Assembly: GCA_020057555.1 (NCBI GenBank)
Contig: JAGVFR010000015.1
Location: 1 to 51,120, forward strand
Length of the DNA stretch: 51,120 nucleotides
Origin: a bacterium
GTDB taxonomy: Bacteria > Patescibacteriota > Patescibacteriia > UBA9934 > GWF2-40-263
Direction of reading: 5' to 3'
Shown: positions 41,189-48,107 of the stretch, one piece after another
Layout: every line of letters begins with the position of its first letter
Position numbering within the stretch: position 1 is the first letter of the stretch
Translations under genes and position numbers: made by a program
The notes under the pieces: model-generated
What the model was told of the DNA's origin: nothing
Databases searched by the model: none
What the model saw: the letters and a program-made list of their open reading frames with translations, nothing else

Positions 41189-42552
41189 ACTGCAGTTGAC
41201 TTCGCAACCCTTATATTCATTCTAATAGGCGTTCCACGAAGATTAAATGCCTTATGCATACGATTGATAAGGAAACGAACATAACCTGTACTTAACATGT
41301 CAGTGCGTTTTGCTTTGATGATAAGATCAAAAGTCGGTGGTTCAATCGAAACTTGTTTCATTCCCAAAACTTTTGGCGCGAAAGTTCCTATTCCTTTTAT
41401 TGGTTTGTGTTCCGCAATAGCTTGACGAAGAAATTCATCAATTTCTTTTTCCGTTAGCCATCGTTCTCTGTTGTTTTGAACAGTATCAATTTCATCGTAA
41501 ATTGTTTTAACTCGTTGACTTGTAACCGCAGAAGTAAATATCACAGGAGCCCATTCAACAAAAGGAAGGGAAGCGGAAATATATTCTCGATAACGATTCA
41601 TTGTGGTTGTTGTTTTGTCTGGAATCAAATCCCATTTGTTTATAATGATAATTACACCTGATCCCGAATCCTTCAATACACCAGCAAGAGTTTTTTCTTG
41701 AGTTCCAATTGGTTCAGTTGCGTCAACAACAAGCAATGTTACGTCAGCATATCTAATTGTGTTTTCGTTTCGTTTTACAGCCGCGGATTCAAGCCCGCCA
41801 GCTTTTTTTACTTTCGCGCTTTTTCTCATTCCAGCTGTATCAATGAAAATATAATTTTTATCACCTTTGCGAATTAGTGTGTCATTTGGCTCGCGTGTTG
41901 TATGCGCGATAGAGCTTGTAATGAAACGTTCTTCACCAAGCAATGAATTGAGAAGAGTTGATTTTCCAACGTTTGGTTTTCCAATGACAGCAATGTGTGT
42001 TGCTTCAATTTGCTGTGTTTCAATTGGTGGTTTTCCAACACGTTTGAGTTCATCAAAAATTAGATCAAGCAAATCTCCGACACCTGATCCGCGTTTTGCA
42101 GAAACAGCGATAGGAGCATCAAGTCCGTGTAAAAACCATTGAGGACTTTGAATACCAGAGCGTTCAGCAGAAGTTTCTGCTTTGTTTGCGACAACTATTA
42201 CTGGGGCTTGAGACTTGTTGAGTTGAATGGCCATTGTGTGTTCTTGAGGAAGCGGGCCGATTTTTGCATCAAGAATAAAAAGGATAAGATCAGCCTGTTT
42301 CATTGCGCGTTGAGCTTGAATGATTGTGTTGCGTTCGATTTCATCTTTTTTATCAACATCAAGTCCGCCAGTGTCAACAATTCTTATTGTTTTTCCTCGC
42401 CAAACACATTCACCCTCGTTTCGATCGCGTGTTGTGCCTGGGATATCAGAAACAAGCGCTTTTGGTTGTTCTAACATGCGATTGAAAAGAGTAGATTTTC
42501 CAACGTTCGTGCGTCCGATAAGCACAACCGTTGGGATTTTGTATTCTGACAT
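41185..42552 (-). CDS. der: Ribosome assembly GTPase Der (EngA)
   Basis: Double GTPase for 50S subunit maturation. The protein has 455 residues. G domain 1: GRTNVGKS (13-20), DIPGTTRDR, VDTGG. G domain 2: GKPNVGKSTLLNSLLGEER, TTREPNDT, IDTAGMRKSAKV and NKWDLIPDK. The C-terminal KH-like domain has the conserved PPTFDLIIKAKR and the ending RFLINRMHKAFNLRGTPIRM. It starts 3 bases after the lytR-type gene and overlaps pth by 4 bases. Confidence 0.96.
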   Translation of the reverse strand: MSEYKIPTVVLIGRTNVGKSTLFNRMLEQPKALVSDIPGTTRDRNEGECVWRGKTIRIVDTGGLDVDKKDEIERNTIIQAQRAMKQADLILFILDAKIGPLPQEHTMAIQLNKSQAPVIVVANKAETSAERSGIQSPQWFLHGLDAPIAVSAKRGSGVGDLLDLIFDELKRVGKPPIETQQIEATHIAVIGKPNVGKSTLLNSLLGEERFITSSIAHTTREPNDTLIRKGDKNYIFIDTAGMRKSAKVKKAGGLESAAVKRNENTIRYADVTLLVVDATEPIGTQEKTLAGVLKDSGSGVIIIINKWDLIPDKTTTTMNRYREYISASLPFVEWAPVIFTSAVTSQRVKTIYDEIDTVQNNRERWLTEKEIDEFLRQAIAEHKPIKGIGTFAPKVLGMKQVSIEPPTFDLIIKAKRTDMLSTGYVRFLINRMHKAFNLRGTPIRMNIRVAKSTAV

Positions 42553-42555
42553 AAA

Positions 42556-44112
42556 TTACTGCCTAACCAAACTCGATGAATTTTCTCCAAGAATGATCAG
42601 GAAATCAATGTTTCCTTCAGTTGCAAGTTTTTTATACTCTTCACTTGTGACCGAAATTTCCTTAGGCACAACCTCTCCGCTCACCATCCAGCCAGTTGCG
42701 GAAAGTGTTACATCTGCTTTTAGAAAATCGCTTAAGGCCTTGAGTTCACTCGATCTGGCCCCGTTTGTCAAGTCGTAGATGACCGTATGTTCGTATCCAC
42801 GAGACATTGCATTTCCAACTTTTATCACGTCAAAACCTTGTCCATCGAGCAGTTGTGAAGCACGAAACGCAAGACCTGTGATGTTTGTTCCATTTTGAAT
42901 TTCAACTTTTACAAATTTTGGTTTTTCATCCGGTGTTGATGTGAAACGTTCGTAGCCAGACTCTGTTGTAAAAATATATTCAGCCATTTTCTGGAGCGGC
43001 CGCCAGTCATCGTTTTTTGGAAGAAGAACAAACGACCCGTTTAGTGTTGTTGCATAAAGCGGTGAATTGTCAGAAGCGTCAATCACTTTGTGCGTTAGTT
43101 GGTTTGTATCAAGATTTTGGATCGCGCGAGCAAGACGCAAAATTTCAGATACGTCTAGATTTGTAGCGATGTTTTGTTTAAGTGTGTCAAAAATTCGATT
43201 CATGCGAACAGGATTCAAAAAAGTTGAAGCTGAAAAAACTTTATCTTTCATCGCGAGCAAAACTTTTTGTTGACGAGCAGAACGTGCAAAGTCAGAGCCT
43301 TCGCCATTTGTTCCGTGTCGCGAACGAACAAATTTGAGAGCCGTATCTCCATTCATGTGAGTCCAGCCTTCTTGAAAAGTTAGAGATTCAAACCGACATG
43401 AATAATTTGGAGTGATATTGCCTTCGACAGGCTCAGGCAATAAAACTTCTCCAGCTTCTTGAGTTTCTCCTCCACACTCATCATATTCTTTTCCTAACAC
43501 TGGATATTGCGAATCTGTAAATCCGCGCTCAACATAAACATCAATTCCTCCAACTTGATCAATAAGCTGTGCGAAGCCATTAAAATCAACCCGGAAATAG
43601 TATTGGATATCTTCGTCTAAAACTTGTCCGATTACTTGAGACGCGAGTTTCGGTCCTGATCCTGCTTTATCCATTTCTCCAAGCGCGTTTGCGTGATTAA
43701 CTTTTCGATATCCATATCCCGGAATTGGCACTGTCATGTCGCGTGGTAGGGACATTAGTCCGATTTTTCCAGTAGATGGTTGGAAACTCGCGAATATGAT
43801 TGTGTCTGTGAGTTGTGGGCCTTCGTGGCCTTCGCCGCCAATTCCCATAAGAAGCAAATTTACTCGATCGTTCTCTTCTCCTTTTAATTTGTCTCCATCA
43901 ACAAAATTTCTAATCGTTGAAAGAAGTGAAATTTTCGGAAAATCGTTTGAGCTTGTTGTGGTTGAACTTATGCGATATGAAAATGAAACTCCGAGCACAG
44001 CGCCGATCGCAAGCACGATAATCATGACACGACCAAAAACAAGAAGGTTGTTCTTCTTGTGAGCGTCGAGTTGGTACTTCTGTTTTAGGAAATCAATTTT
44101 CGGCTTCTCCAT
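42556..44112 (-). CDS. LytR-CpsA-Psr family phosphotransferase with LytR_C domain
   Basis: Attaches glycopolymers to peptidoglycan outside the membrane. The protein has 518 residues. One N-terminal membrane segment (LLVFGRVMIIVLAIGAVLGV) is followed by the LCP domain: NLLLMGIGGEGHEGPQLTDT, IGLMSLPRDMTVPIP, KVNHANALG, VGGIDVYVERGF and ALKFVRSRHG with catalytic Arg residues. A LytR_C domain (VKVEIQNGTNITGLAFRASQ) ends the protein. A palindromic repeat adds residues LPEPVEGN inside the LCP domain in frame. It has its own promoter and leads the minus-strand run. Confidence 0.9.
   Translation of the reverse strand: MEKPKIDFLKQKYQLDAHKKNNLLVFGRVMIIVLAIGAVLGVSFSYRISSTTTSSNDFPKISLLSTIRNFVDGDKLKGEENDRVNLLLMGIGGEGHEGPQLTDTIIFASFQPSTGKIGLMSLPRDMTVPIPGYGYRKVNHANALGEMDKAGSGPKLASQVIGQVLDEDIQYYFRVDFNGFAQLIDQVGGIDVYVERGFTDSQYPVLGKEYDECGGETQEAGEVLLPEPVEGNITPNYSCRFESLTFQEGWTHMNGDTALKFVRSRHGTNGEGSDFARSARQQKVLLAMKDKVFSASTFLNPVRMNRIFDTLKQNIATNLDVSEILRLARAIQNLDTNQLTHKVIDASDNSPLYATTLNGSFVLLPKNDDWRPLQKMAEYIFTTESGYERFTSTPDEKPKFVKVEIQNGTNITGLAFRASQLLDGQGFDVIKVGNAMSRGYEHTVIYDLTNGARSSELKALSDFLKADVTLSATGWMVSGEVVPKEISVTSEEYKKLATEGNIDFLIILGENSSSLVRQ
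43417..43441. repeat. Short palindromic repeat inserted in frame in the LCP gene
   Basis: The plus-strand sequence reads ATTGCCTTCGACAGGC then TCAGGCAAT, with 7-base complementary ends (ATTGCCT and AGGCAAT). It is the second copy of the repeat at 40651-40674. On the coding strand it reads LPEPVEGN. Confidence 0.75.
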
Positions 44113-44129
44113 AATTTGTGTTCGTGTGT

Positions 44130-44158
44130 ATTTTATCGGTCTGATGACGAAAAGGCAA
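44130..44158 (-). promoter_or_regulatory. Promoter of the lytR-der-pth-dprA run
   Basis: Minus-strand TTGCCT (44158-44153) and TAAAAT (44135-44130) are 17 bases apart; the start would be near 44123, about 11 bases before the ATG. Confidence 0.6.
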
Positions 44159-44162
44159 GTGC

Positions 44163-44191
44163 TTGAAAAGGATCAATAACAATGATAGGAT
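44163..44191 (+). promoter_or_regulatory. Promoter of tRNA-Val
   Basis: TTGAAA (44163-44168) and TAGGAT (44186-44191) are 17 bases apart; the start would be near 44198, 6 bases before the tRNA. Confidence 0.6.
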
Positions 44192-44203
44192 TTGATTTAT
44201 TAT

Positions 44204-44280
44204 GGACGTTTAGCTCAGCTGGTTAGAGCGTCGCATTCACATTGCGAAGGTCGGAGGTTCAATTCCTCCAACGTCCACCA
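44204..44280 (+). tRNA. tRNA-Val (CAC)
   Basis: 77 bases with encoded CCA. The acceptor is GGACGTT with AACGTCC, the D arm GCTC with GAGC, the anticodon stem TCGCA with TGCGA, the loop TTCACAT gives CAC (Val, codon GUG), and the T arm is GGAGG TTCAATT CCTCC. A T run (44311-44316 area) follows a weak hairpin and may end transcription. Confidence 0.94.
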
Positions 44281-44394
44281 TTTTGGGTAACTTGCGAGAA
44301 ACGGGTTATTTTTTTATTGCCAAACTCTTGACTTTTCATCCAAATAATGCAAACATAAAATCGTTGAGAGAGTTTGCTCAACATGGAGAAGATC

Positions 44395-44814
44395 ATGAAA
44401 AAGGAAACCGAGAAAGAACAAAGACTTTTGATTTGGTTGGCTGTCATTGTTACTTCAGCGATCGTTAGTGCCACGGGCGTATTCGTAATTGAGCGTGTGC
44501 TTGATTCACAATTAGACACACTAGGACAAGAGACGAAGGTTCTTGGCGAGCAGGTCGAACTTTTGGATTACGAAACATTGGGACTACAAGCCAAACTTCT
44601 TACTTTCATGCAAGAGCAGATCACCGAGTTTGAATCGGAACATTCGGTTCAAAAACTGGCAGAAGTCAAAAAAGTCAAGAAGATTTACAATCCACTTGCT
44701 GGCCGATACAACAGCTCGATGGTCGAGTCCAACTATCGTTTCGCAAATACAGACTCGCTTCCTCATGGTGTGACTTGTGTTCTGCCTCGTGAGTTTGCCC
44801 TCTATTCGTTCTAG
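44395..44814 (+). CDS. Hypothetical membrane-anchored coiled-coil protein
   Basis: A protein of 139 residues. A short charged N-terminus is followed by one membrane helix (LLIWLAVIVTSAIVSATGVF), then a probable coiled coil (LDTLGQETKVLGEQVELLDY and TLGLQAKLLTFMQEQITEFE), then a polar tail with Tyr and Asn residues. The layout resembles a signal-anchored protein with an outside coiled coil. ATG 44395 is preferred because GGAGA (44385-44389) stands at the right distance; TTG 44374 and ATG 44383 are in frame upstream. It has a GCGCC/GGCGC terminator like its two neighbours. No family recognised. Confidence 0.6.
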   Translation: MKKETEKEQRLLIWLAVIVTSAIVSATGVFVIERVLDSQLDTLGQETKVLGEQVELLDYETLGLQAKLLTFMQEQITEFESEHSVQKLAEVKKVKKIYNPLAGRYNSSMVESNYRFANTDSLPHGVTCVLPREFALYSF

Positions 44815-44819
44815 CTCAT

Positions 44820-44841
44820 GCGCCTCTCTGGCGCTTTTTTT
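44820..44841 (+). terminator. Terminator of the gene at 44395, GCGCC type
   Basis: GCGCC (44820-44824), a TCTCT loop, GGCGC (44830-44834), then seven T. Compare 45824 and 47151. Confidence 0.85.
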
Positions 44842-44852
44842 GTTTCATCTCC

Positions 44853-45012
44853 GTCATTGCGCGAGGAGTCAGACCACAGTCCATTCTGCTCTGCAGGGAA
44901 GTAATTTCAGGCGATCCTTCACTTCGTTCCCGCTGTCGTTAAAGCTTTGACAGGCAGGCAGGATGACATAGTGTATTAGATTACTTCGCTTTCGTTGGCC
45001 ACTCGCAATGAC
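44853..45012. repeat. MITE-like composite palindromic repeat
   Basis: This fills most of the 307-base gap between the genes at 44395 and 45122. The ends are inverted: GTCATTGCGCGAG (44853-44865) and CTCGCAATGAC (45002-45012). Inner inverted words include GAAGTAAT near 44899 and ATTACTTC near 44981. The middle carries GATCCTTCACTTCGTTC and AGGATGACA, words known from dispersed bacterial palindromes. No coding capacity. The remaining stretch (45013-45052) shows nothing. Confidence 0.6.
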
Positions 45013-45052
45013 ATATTCTCCCTCATTTCATCACTTACCCTCAACTCTTCTC

Positions 45053-45081
45053 TTGACCATCAACTCAACTTGTGTTAATTA
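45053..45081 (+). promoter_or_regulatory. Promoter of the triple-HTH gene
   Basis: TTGACC (45053-45058) and TAATTA (45076-45081) are 17 bases apart; the start would be near 45088, with the Shine-Dalgarno sequence GGAGG at 45110-45114, 7 bases before the ATG. Confidence 0.55.
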
Positions 45082-45121
45082 AATTGTGTCGATCGTACAT
45101 TAACGCTTTGGAGGAATAGGC

Positions 45122-45811
45122 ATGAAGCTAGGCAGAACAAAACTTGGCAGATTGATCCGCTCACGCCGAATTGAGCTTGGGATGAGTTGCCAAGAGTTAG
45201 CTAACGAGCTCGGCATCAGTCGTCACAGTATTTATGATGTCGAATCCGGAAAGAGCAGTTTGATACTCAGGAGTCGAAGAATAATACAACTCGCGCGTGT
45301 TTTAAAGCTTGACGTGTCTCAATTGGTGTCTGCACGGCAAAAAATAAGAAAAGGTAAAAGGATCACTGCTTCAACTTTTGGTGGGTTTCTGACTTTGAAG
45401 CGACTCGAACTCGCGATGGATCGACAAGAAGTGTGCAGTGACGCGATGATCACATCACAGTTGCTTTGCGACATAGAATGCGGACGATATTTTCCAAGCC
45501 GTGATTTGCTCAACAGACTCACGAAGGCTTTGGGCAACTGCGTTATACCGCCTGAACTGATTCCTCCTGCGTCACACCAAATAGGAAAACTAAAAAAAGT
45601 GACAAAACGCAGACCAACAGCTTTGTGCAGATTTGTGACAGCACGCAGGCTCGAGCTTCGTCTAACACAACAACAACTTGCAGAACGGCTCAAGGTCAAC
45701 CGAGTTGTTGTGACAAGGATGGAAACTGGAACTTACCATTTTGGCAGCAAGTTTTTGGAGAAACTCTCAAAAGCTCTTGAGTGCGAAATATCGCCTGATC
45801 TCATCACATAG
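45122..45811 (+). CDS. Transcriptional regulator with three tandem XRE-type HTH domains
   Basis: A protein of 229 residues made almost only of three Cro/CI-type helix-turn-helix units, at residues 8-70 (LGMSCQELANELGISRHSIY), 87-146 (LAMDRQEVCSDAMITSQLLC) and 168-228 (LRLTQQQLAERLKVNRVVVT). Each has the order xRR/KRLELxM, turn, recognition helix, E-x-G turn, and a C-terminal helix. Units 1 and 3 are well kept; unit 2 is degenerate in its recognition helix. There is no dimer or ligand domain, so the protein itself may span three half-sites. Strong Shine-Dalgarno sequence; single-gene unit. Confidence 0.8.
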   Translation: MKLGRTKLGRLIRSRRIELGMSCQELANELGISRHSIYDVESGKSSLILRSRRIIQLARVLKLDVSQLVSARQKIRKGKRITASTFGGFLTLKRLELAMDRQEVCSDAMITSQLLCDIECGRYFPSRDLLNRLTKALGNCVIPPELIPPASHQIGKLKKVTKRRPTALCRFVTARRLELRLTQQQLAERLKVNRVVVTRMETGTYHFGSKFLEKLSKALECEISPDLIT

Positions 45812-45823
45812 ATCAGCTCTCAT

Positions 45824-45847
45824 AGCGCCACACTGGCGTTTTTTTTT
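45824..45847 (+). terminator. Terminator of the triple-HTH gene, GCGCC type
   Basis: AGCGCCA (45824-45830), a CAC loop, TGGCGTT (45834-45840), then a run of T. Nearly the same stem as at 47151. Confidence 0.85.
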
Positions 45848-45857
45848 ATATCTGTAC

Positions 45858-45880
45858 AGCCACGGCTAAAGCCGTGGGCT
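45858..45880. repeat. REP-like palindrome
   Basis: CACGGCT (45861-45867), AA, AGCCGTG (45870-45876), within AGCCACGGCTAAAGCCGTGG and GGCTAC. This form resembles REP elements associated with RAYT (IS200-like) transposases in many bacteria; no such transposase is in the window. Confidence 0.55.
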
Positions 45881-45973
45881 ACCATTCGCTCTTCTTGACT
45901 TTTCAAGTTAATCCTGCCAATATATCCCGTTGTTACTGTAACAACCCTGTTGGAAACCGAAGAGGGGGAATCA

Positions 45974-47152
45974 GTGCGTGATTACAATGTGGGACGTCGT
46001 GAACGTGAGCCGCTCATTCGTGAGCTCTACAATCTCGGACTTTCCGTTCATGAGATTTCCAAGATCGTCACAAAATGGAGTGAGGCAACTCTTTCCAAAG
46101 ATGTCGCGCGGGTTGGGGGTGTAAAAGGTTTTCCGGATCGTCCAAAGAAACAAGGTGATGTGTTTGCCACAGTGATCCGGCGATATGCCAAGATCGAAGC
46201 TTTGGACAATCAATTTGCTGAAGACGAATTGCGCGATGCACTCGCGACATGGCTTCGAGTGGACCTGATTCTCGCAATGATCTATTGCATTGAGTCAACG
46301 CTTTATCAACTCGTGCATCCATGCTTTCCTTCAAATCGAGAGCGACATGCGCGTTTGCTCGGCGCGATCTTCAAAGTCGAGATCAGTGATGAGTCTAGCG
46401 ATGCAGATTTTTCGCACAAAGATCTCGTAAAGCTGTGGTGGCAAAATTTGCTTGCTGTGATCAATTCGGGTGAAGAGCCGGTTCCGCAATCGCGCGAACA
46501 GCTTTGCAAGATGGAAATCAGTCGTGCACTTTTCAGAGAGCGAGCTGACATCATGCCAATCTGGGACGAGAATGTGTTTTTGCTCTTGGATGAAATGATA
46601 CTGACGCTCACAGAGCAAGAGCGATCTGTGATCATTAAAAGATACGGTCTTGGAGTCGAGAAGAGAACGCTTGAGCAGATTTCGCAAGACATGCTTTGCT
46701 CGCGAGGATATGTCCATCAGGTCGAGATAAGGGCGGTTCGCAAGTTACGAAAAGAAGCTTGCAAGTGTAAGATCGAGGTGATTGGTCGTTCTGTTGGTAA
46801 CGCGCTCCAACGTGAATTCAAAAAACGCGAAGCTGAACAAGAGGTCGCGAGTCTCAACGTCAAAGGCGCACCAGTCATCAATGCGAATCTCTTTTGCAGA
46901 GTTGATGATCTTGAGCTTTCAGTGCGCGCAACTAACTGCATGTCCAACGGAAACATTATGCTCGTCGGTGAGCTTGTGCAAAAGACAGAAGCCGACTGTC
47001 TCAAGATAAAAAACTTCGGCAGAACTATGTTGAGTGAGATCAAAGCTAAACTCGCTCGACTCGGTCTTGAACTCAACATGCAGGCCAGTGACGAACTCAA
47101 CGCGCTTCTTGCTCGATGCAGGCAAAATCAAAATACACCACGTTATCTCTAG
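45974..47152 (+). CDS. Chimeric transcription factor: sigma-70 region 4 HTH fused to an RNA polymerase alpha C-terminal domain
   Basis: A protein of 392 residues. Residues about 13-51 form a possible HTH (LIRELYNLGLSVHEISKIVT). Residues about 208-262 match sigma-70 region 4: LTLTEQERSVIIKRYGLGVE, RTLEQISQDMLCSRGYVHQV, EIRAVRKLRK. Residues about 303-370 match the alpha CTD: VDDLELSVRATNCMSNGNIM, GELVQKTEADCLKIKNFGRT, LSEIKAKLARLGLEL, with the counterparts of E. coli alpha Arg265, Asn268 and Gly296 kept, while Lys298 and Ser299 are replaced. No sigma region 2 or alpha N-terminal domain. GTG 45974 is chosen because GAGGGGG (45962-45968) stands 5 bases upstream; TTG 45950 is an alternative. Confidence 0.85.
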   Translation: MRDYNVGRREREPLIRELYNLGLSVHEISKIVTKWSEATLSKDVARVGGVKGFPDRPKKQGDVFATVIRRYAKIEALDNQFAEDELRDALATWLRVDLILAMIYCIESTLYQLVHPCFPSNRERHARLLGAIFKVEISDESSDADFSHKDLVKLWWQNLLAVINSGEEPVPQSREQLCKMEISRALFRERADIMPIWDENVFLLLDEMILTLTEQERSVIIKRYGLGVEKRTLEQISQDMLCSRGYVHQVEIRAVRKLRKEACKCKIEVIGRSVGNALQREFKKREAEQEVASLNVKGAPVINANLFCRVDDLELSVRATNCMSNGNIMLVGELVQKTEADCLKIKNFGRTMLSEIKAKLARLGLELNMQASDELNALLARCRQNQNTPRYL

Positions 47153-47172
47153 CGCCATTCTGGCGCTTTTTT
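47151..47172 (+). terminator. Terminator of the chimeric factor gene, GCGCC type
   Basis: AGCGCCA (47151-47157), a TTC loop, TGGCGCT (47161-47167), then TTTTT. It begins inside the stop codon. Confidence 0.85.
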
Positions 47173-47294
47173 AAATTGCTTGGTATTTTGTGATTATTAT
47201 GATAGCAATCCATCAATACAATGAATTAGCGCAAGCGATCGGAACTAACATAGCAAGTGAAGTCTACAAAGTTGCAGAAAAGATTTTGAATCCA

Positions 47295-47327
47295 AAACCT
47301 AAAACCTAAAACCTAAAACCTAAAACC
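47295..47327. repeat. Tandem 7-bp repeat TAAAACC
   Basis: Four direct copies of TAAAACC follow one AAAACC, between a possible mini-frame at 47199-47303 (34 codons, not convincing) and the lepB promoter. It is a low-complexity intergenic expansion. Confidence 0.8.
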
Positions 47328-47335
47328 TTGAACCA

Positions 47336-47364
47336 TTGCCGTTTTTGCGTTTCCATGATAGGCT
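47336..47364 (+). promoter_or_regulatory. Promoter of lepB
   Basis: TTGCCG (47336-47341) and TAGGCT (47359-47364) are 17 bases apart; the start would be near 47371, 23 bases before the ATG. Confidence 0.45.
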
Positions 47365-47393
47365 GGAAACAGTTTTAGCGTTTAACTTTAACT

Positions 47394-47993
47394 ATGACAC
47401 CGGCATTTGAACAACGTCTTCAAGAACGTTTTGGTTTAGTCGCAGGTTCAATCGTTTTTTTTATTTTGGAAGTCGTGCAAATCGTGGCAATTTCGGCCGC
47501 CATAATTGTTCCCATCCGATATTTCTTGATTCAGCCGTTTTACGTCAAAGGCGCTTCGATGGAACCAAATTTTTACGATCACGAGTACCTTATTATAGAT
47601 GAGCTATCGTACCGTTTTCGCGAGCCAGAGCGAGGAGAGATTGTCGTGTTTCGCTACCCGCGTGATCCGAGCCAGTTTTTTATCAAGCGAGTAATCGGTT
47701 TACCAGGTGAAACGATCGAAATATCAAACGGAAAAATAATTCTTTACACAAAAGAACATCCAAACGGAGAAGTGCTAGACGAATCATATATTATCGAAGA
47801 TCGTACTGATGGAAAAACGCGAGTGACATTAGGAGAGAAAGAATATTTTCTGCTTGGAGATAATCGTGATGAAAGTTTAGACTCTCGCGCGTTTGGAACT
47901 GTGAAGCGAGCTGGAATTATCGGTCGCGTATGGATTCGCGGTCTTCCACTCTCACGACTCGGAACATTTGATTCACCAGTTTATAACTTATAA
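47394..47993 (+). CDS. lepB: Signal peptidase I
   Basis: Cleaves signal peptides of exported proteins. The protein has 199 residues. One membrane helix (SIVFFILEVVQIVAISAAII) anchors the protein; the catalytic dyad is Ser55 in KGASMEPNF and Lys98 in FIKRVIGLPGE; LLGDNRDESLDSRAFG is the conserved box D/E segment. Size fits a Gram-positive-type enzyme with one membrane helix. It has its own promoter. No Shine-Dalgarno sequence. Confidence 0.95.
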   Translation: MTPAFEQRLQERFGLVAGSIVFFILEVVQIVAISAAIIVPIRYFLIQPFYVKGASMEPNFYDHEYLIIDELSYRFREPERGEIVVFRYPRDPSQFFIKRVIGLPGETIEISNGKIILYTKEHPNGEVLDESYIIEDRTDGKTRVTLGEKEYFLLGDNRDESLDSRAFGTVKRAGIIGRVWIRGLPLSRLGTFDSPVYNL

Positions 47994-47996
47994 AAA

Positions 47997-48105
47997 GTAG
48001 CAAAGTAGTAGAGTAGTAAAGTAGCAAGGGGTTGGGAAATAGATTTTTTACTTTACTTTCCCTCTGCTACTCTGCTACTTTTCTACTCTTCTACTAATTT
48101 TTCTA
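47997..48105 (+). repeat. Word-palindrome leader before hisS
   Basis: The left half repeats GTAG words (GTAGCAAAGTAGTAGAGTAG) and the right half repeats CTAC words (CTCTGCTACTCTGCTACTTT, TCTACTCTTCTACT), so the two can pair as a long imperfect hairpin around a loop near 48035-48060. It ends at the hisS start codon. No promoter is obvious. Confidence 0.55.
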
Positions 48106-48107
48106 CT

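Noticed and set aside
45950-45973. TTG start of the sigma/alpha chimera
   Set aside because: It has no Shine-Dalgarno sequence, and its first codons form the Shine-Dalgarno sequence (GAGGGGG) of the GTG at 45974.
47199-47303. 34-codon frame between the chimera gene and lepB
   Set aside because: Its start overlaps a TATGAT -10-like box, it has no Shine-Dalgarno sequence and ends in the tandem TAAAACC repeat; not enough to call a gene.
47295-47327. TAAAACC tandem repeat as a telomere or CRISPR-like array
   Set aside because: Four 7-bp units in the middle of a bacterial contig, without spacers; simple slippage is enough to explain it.
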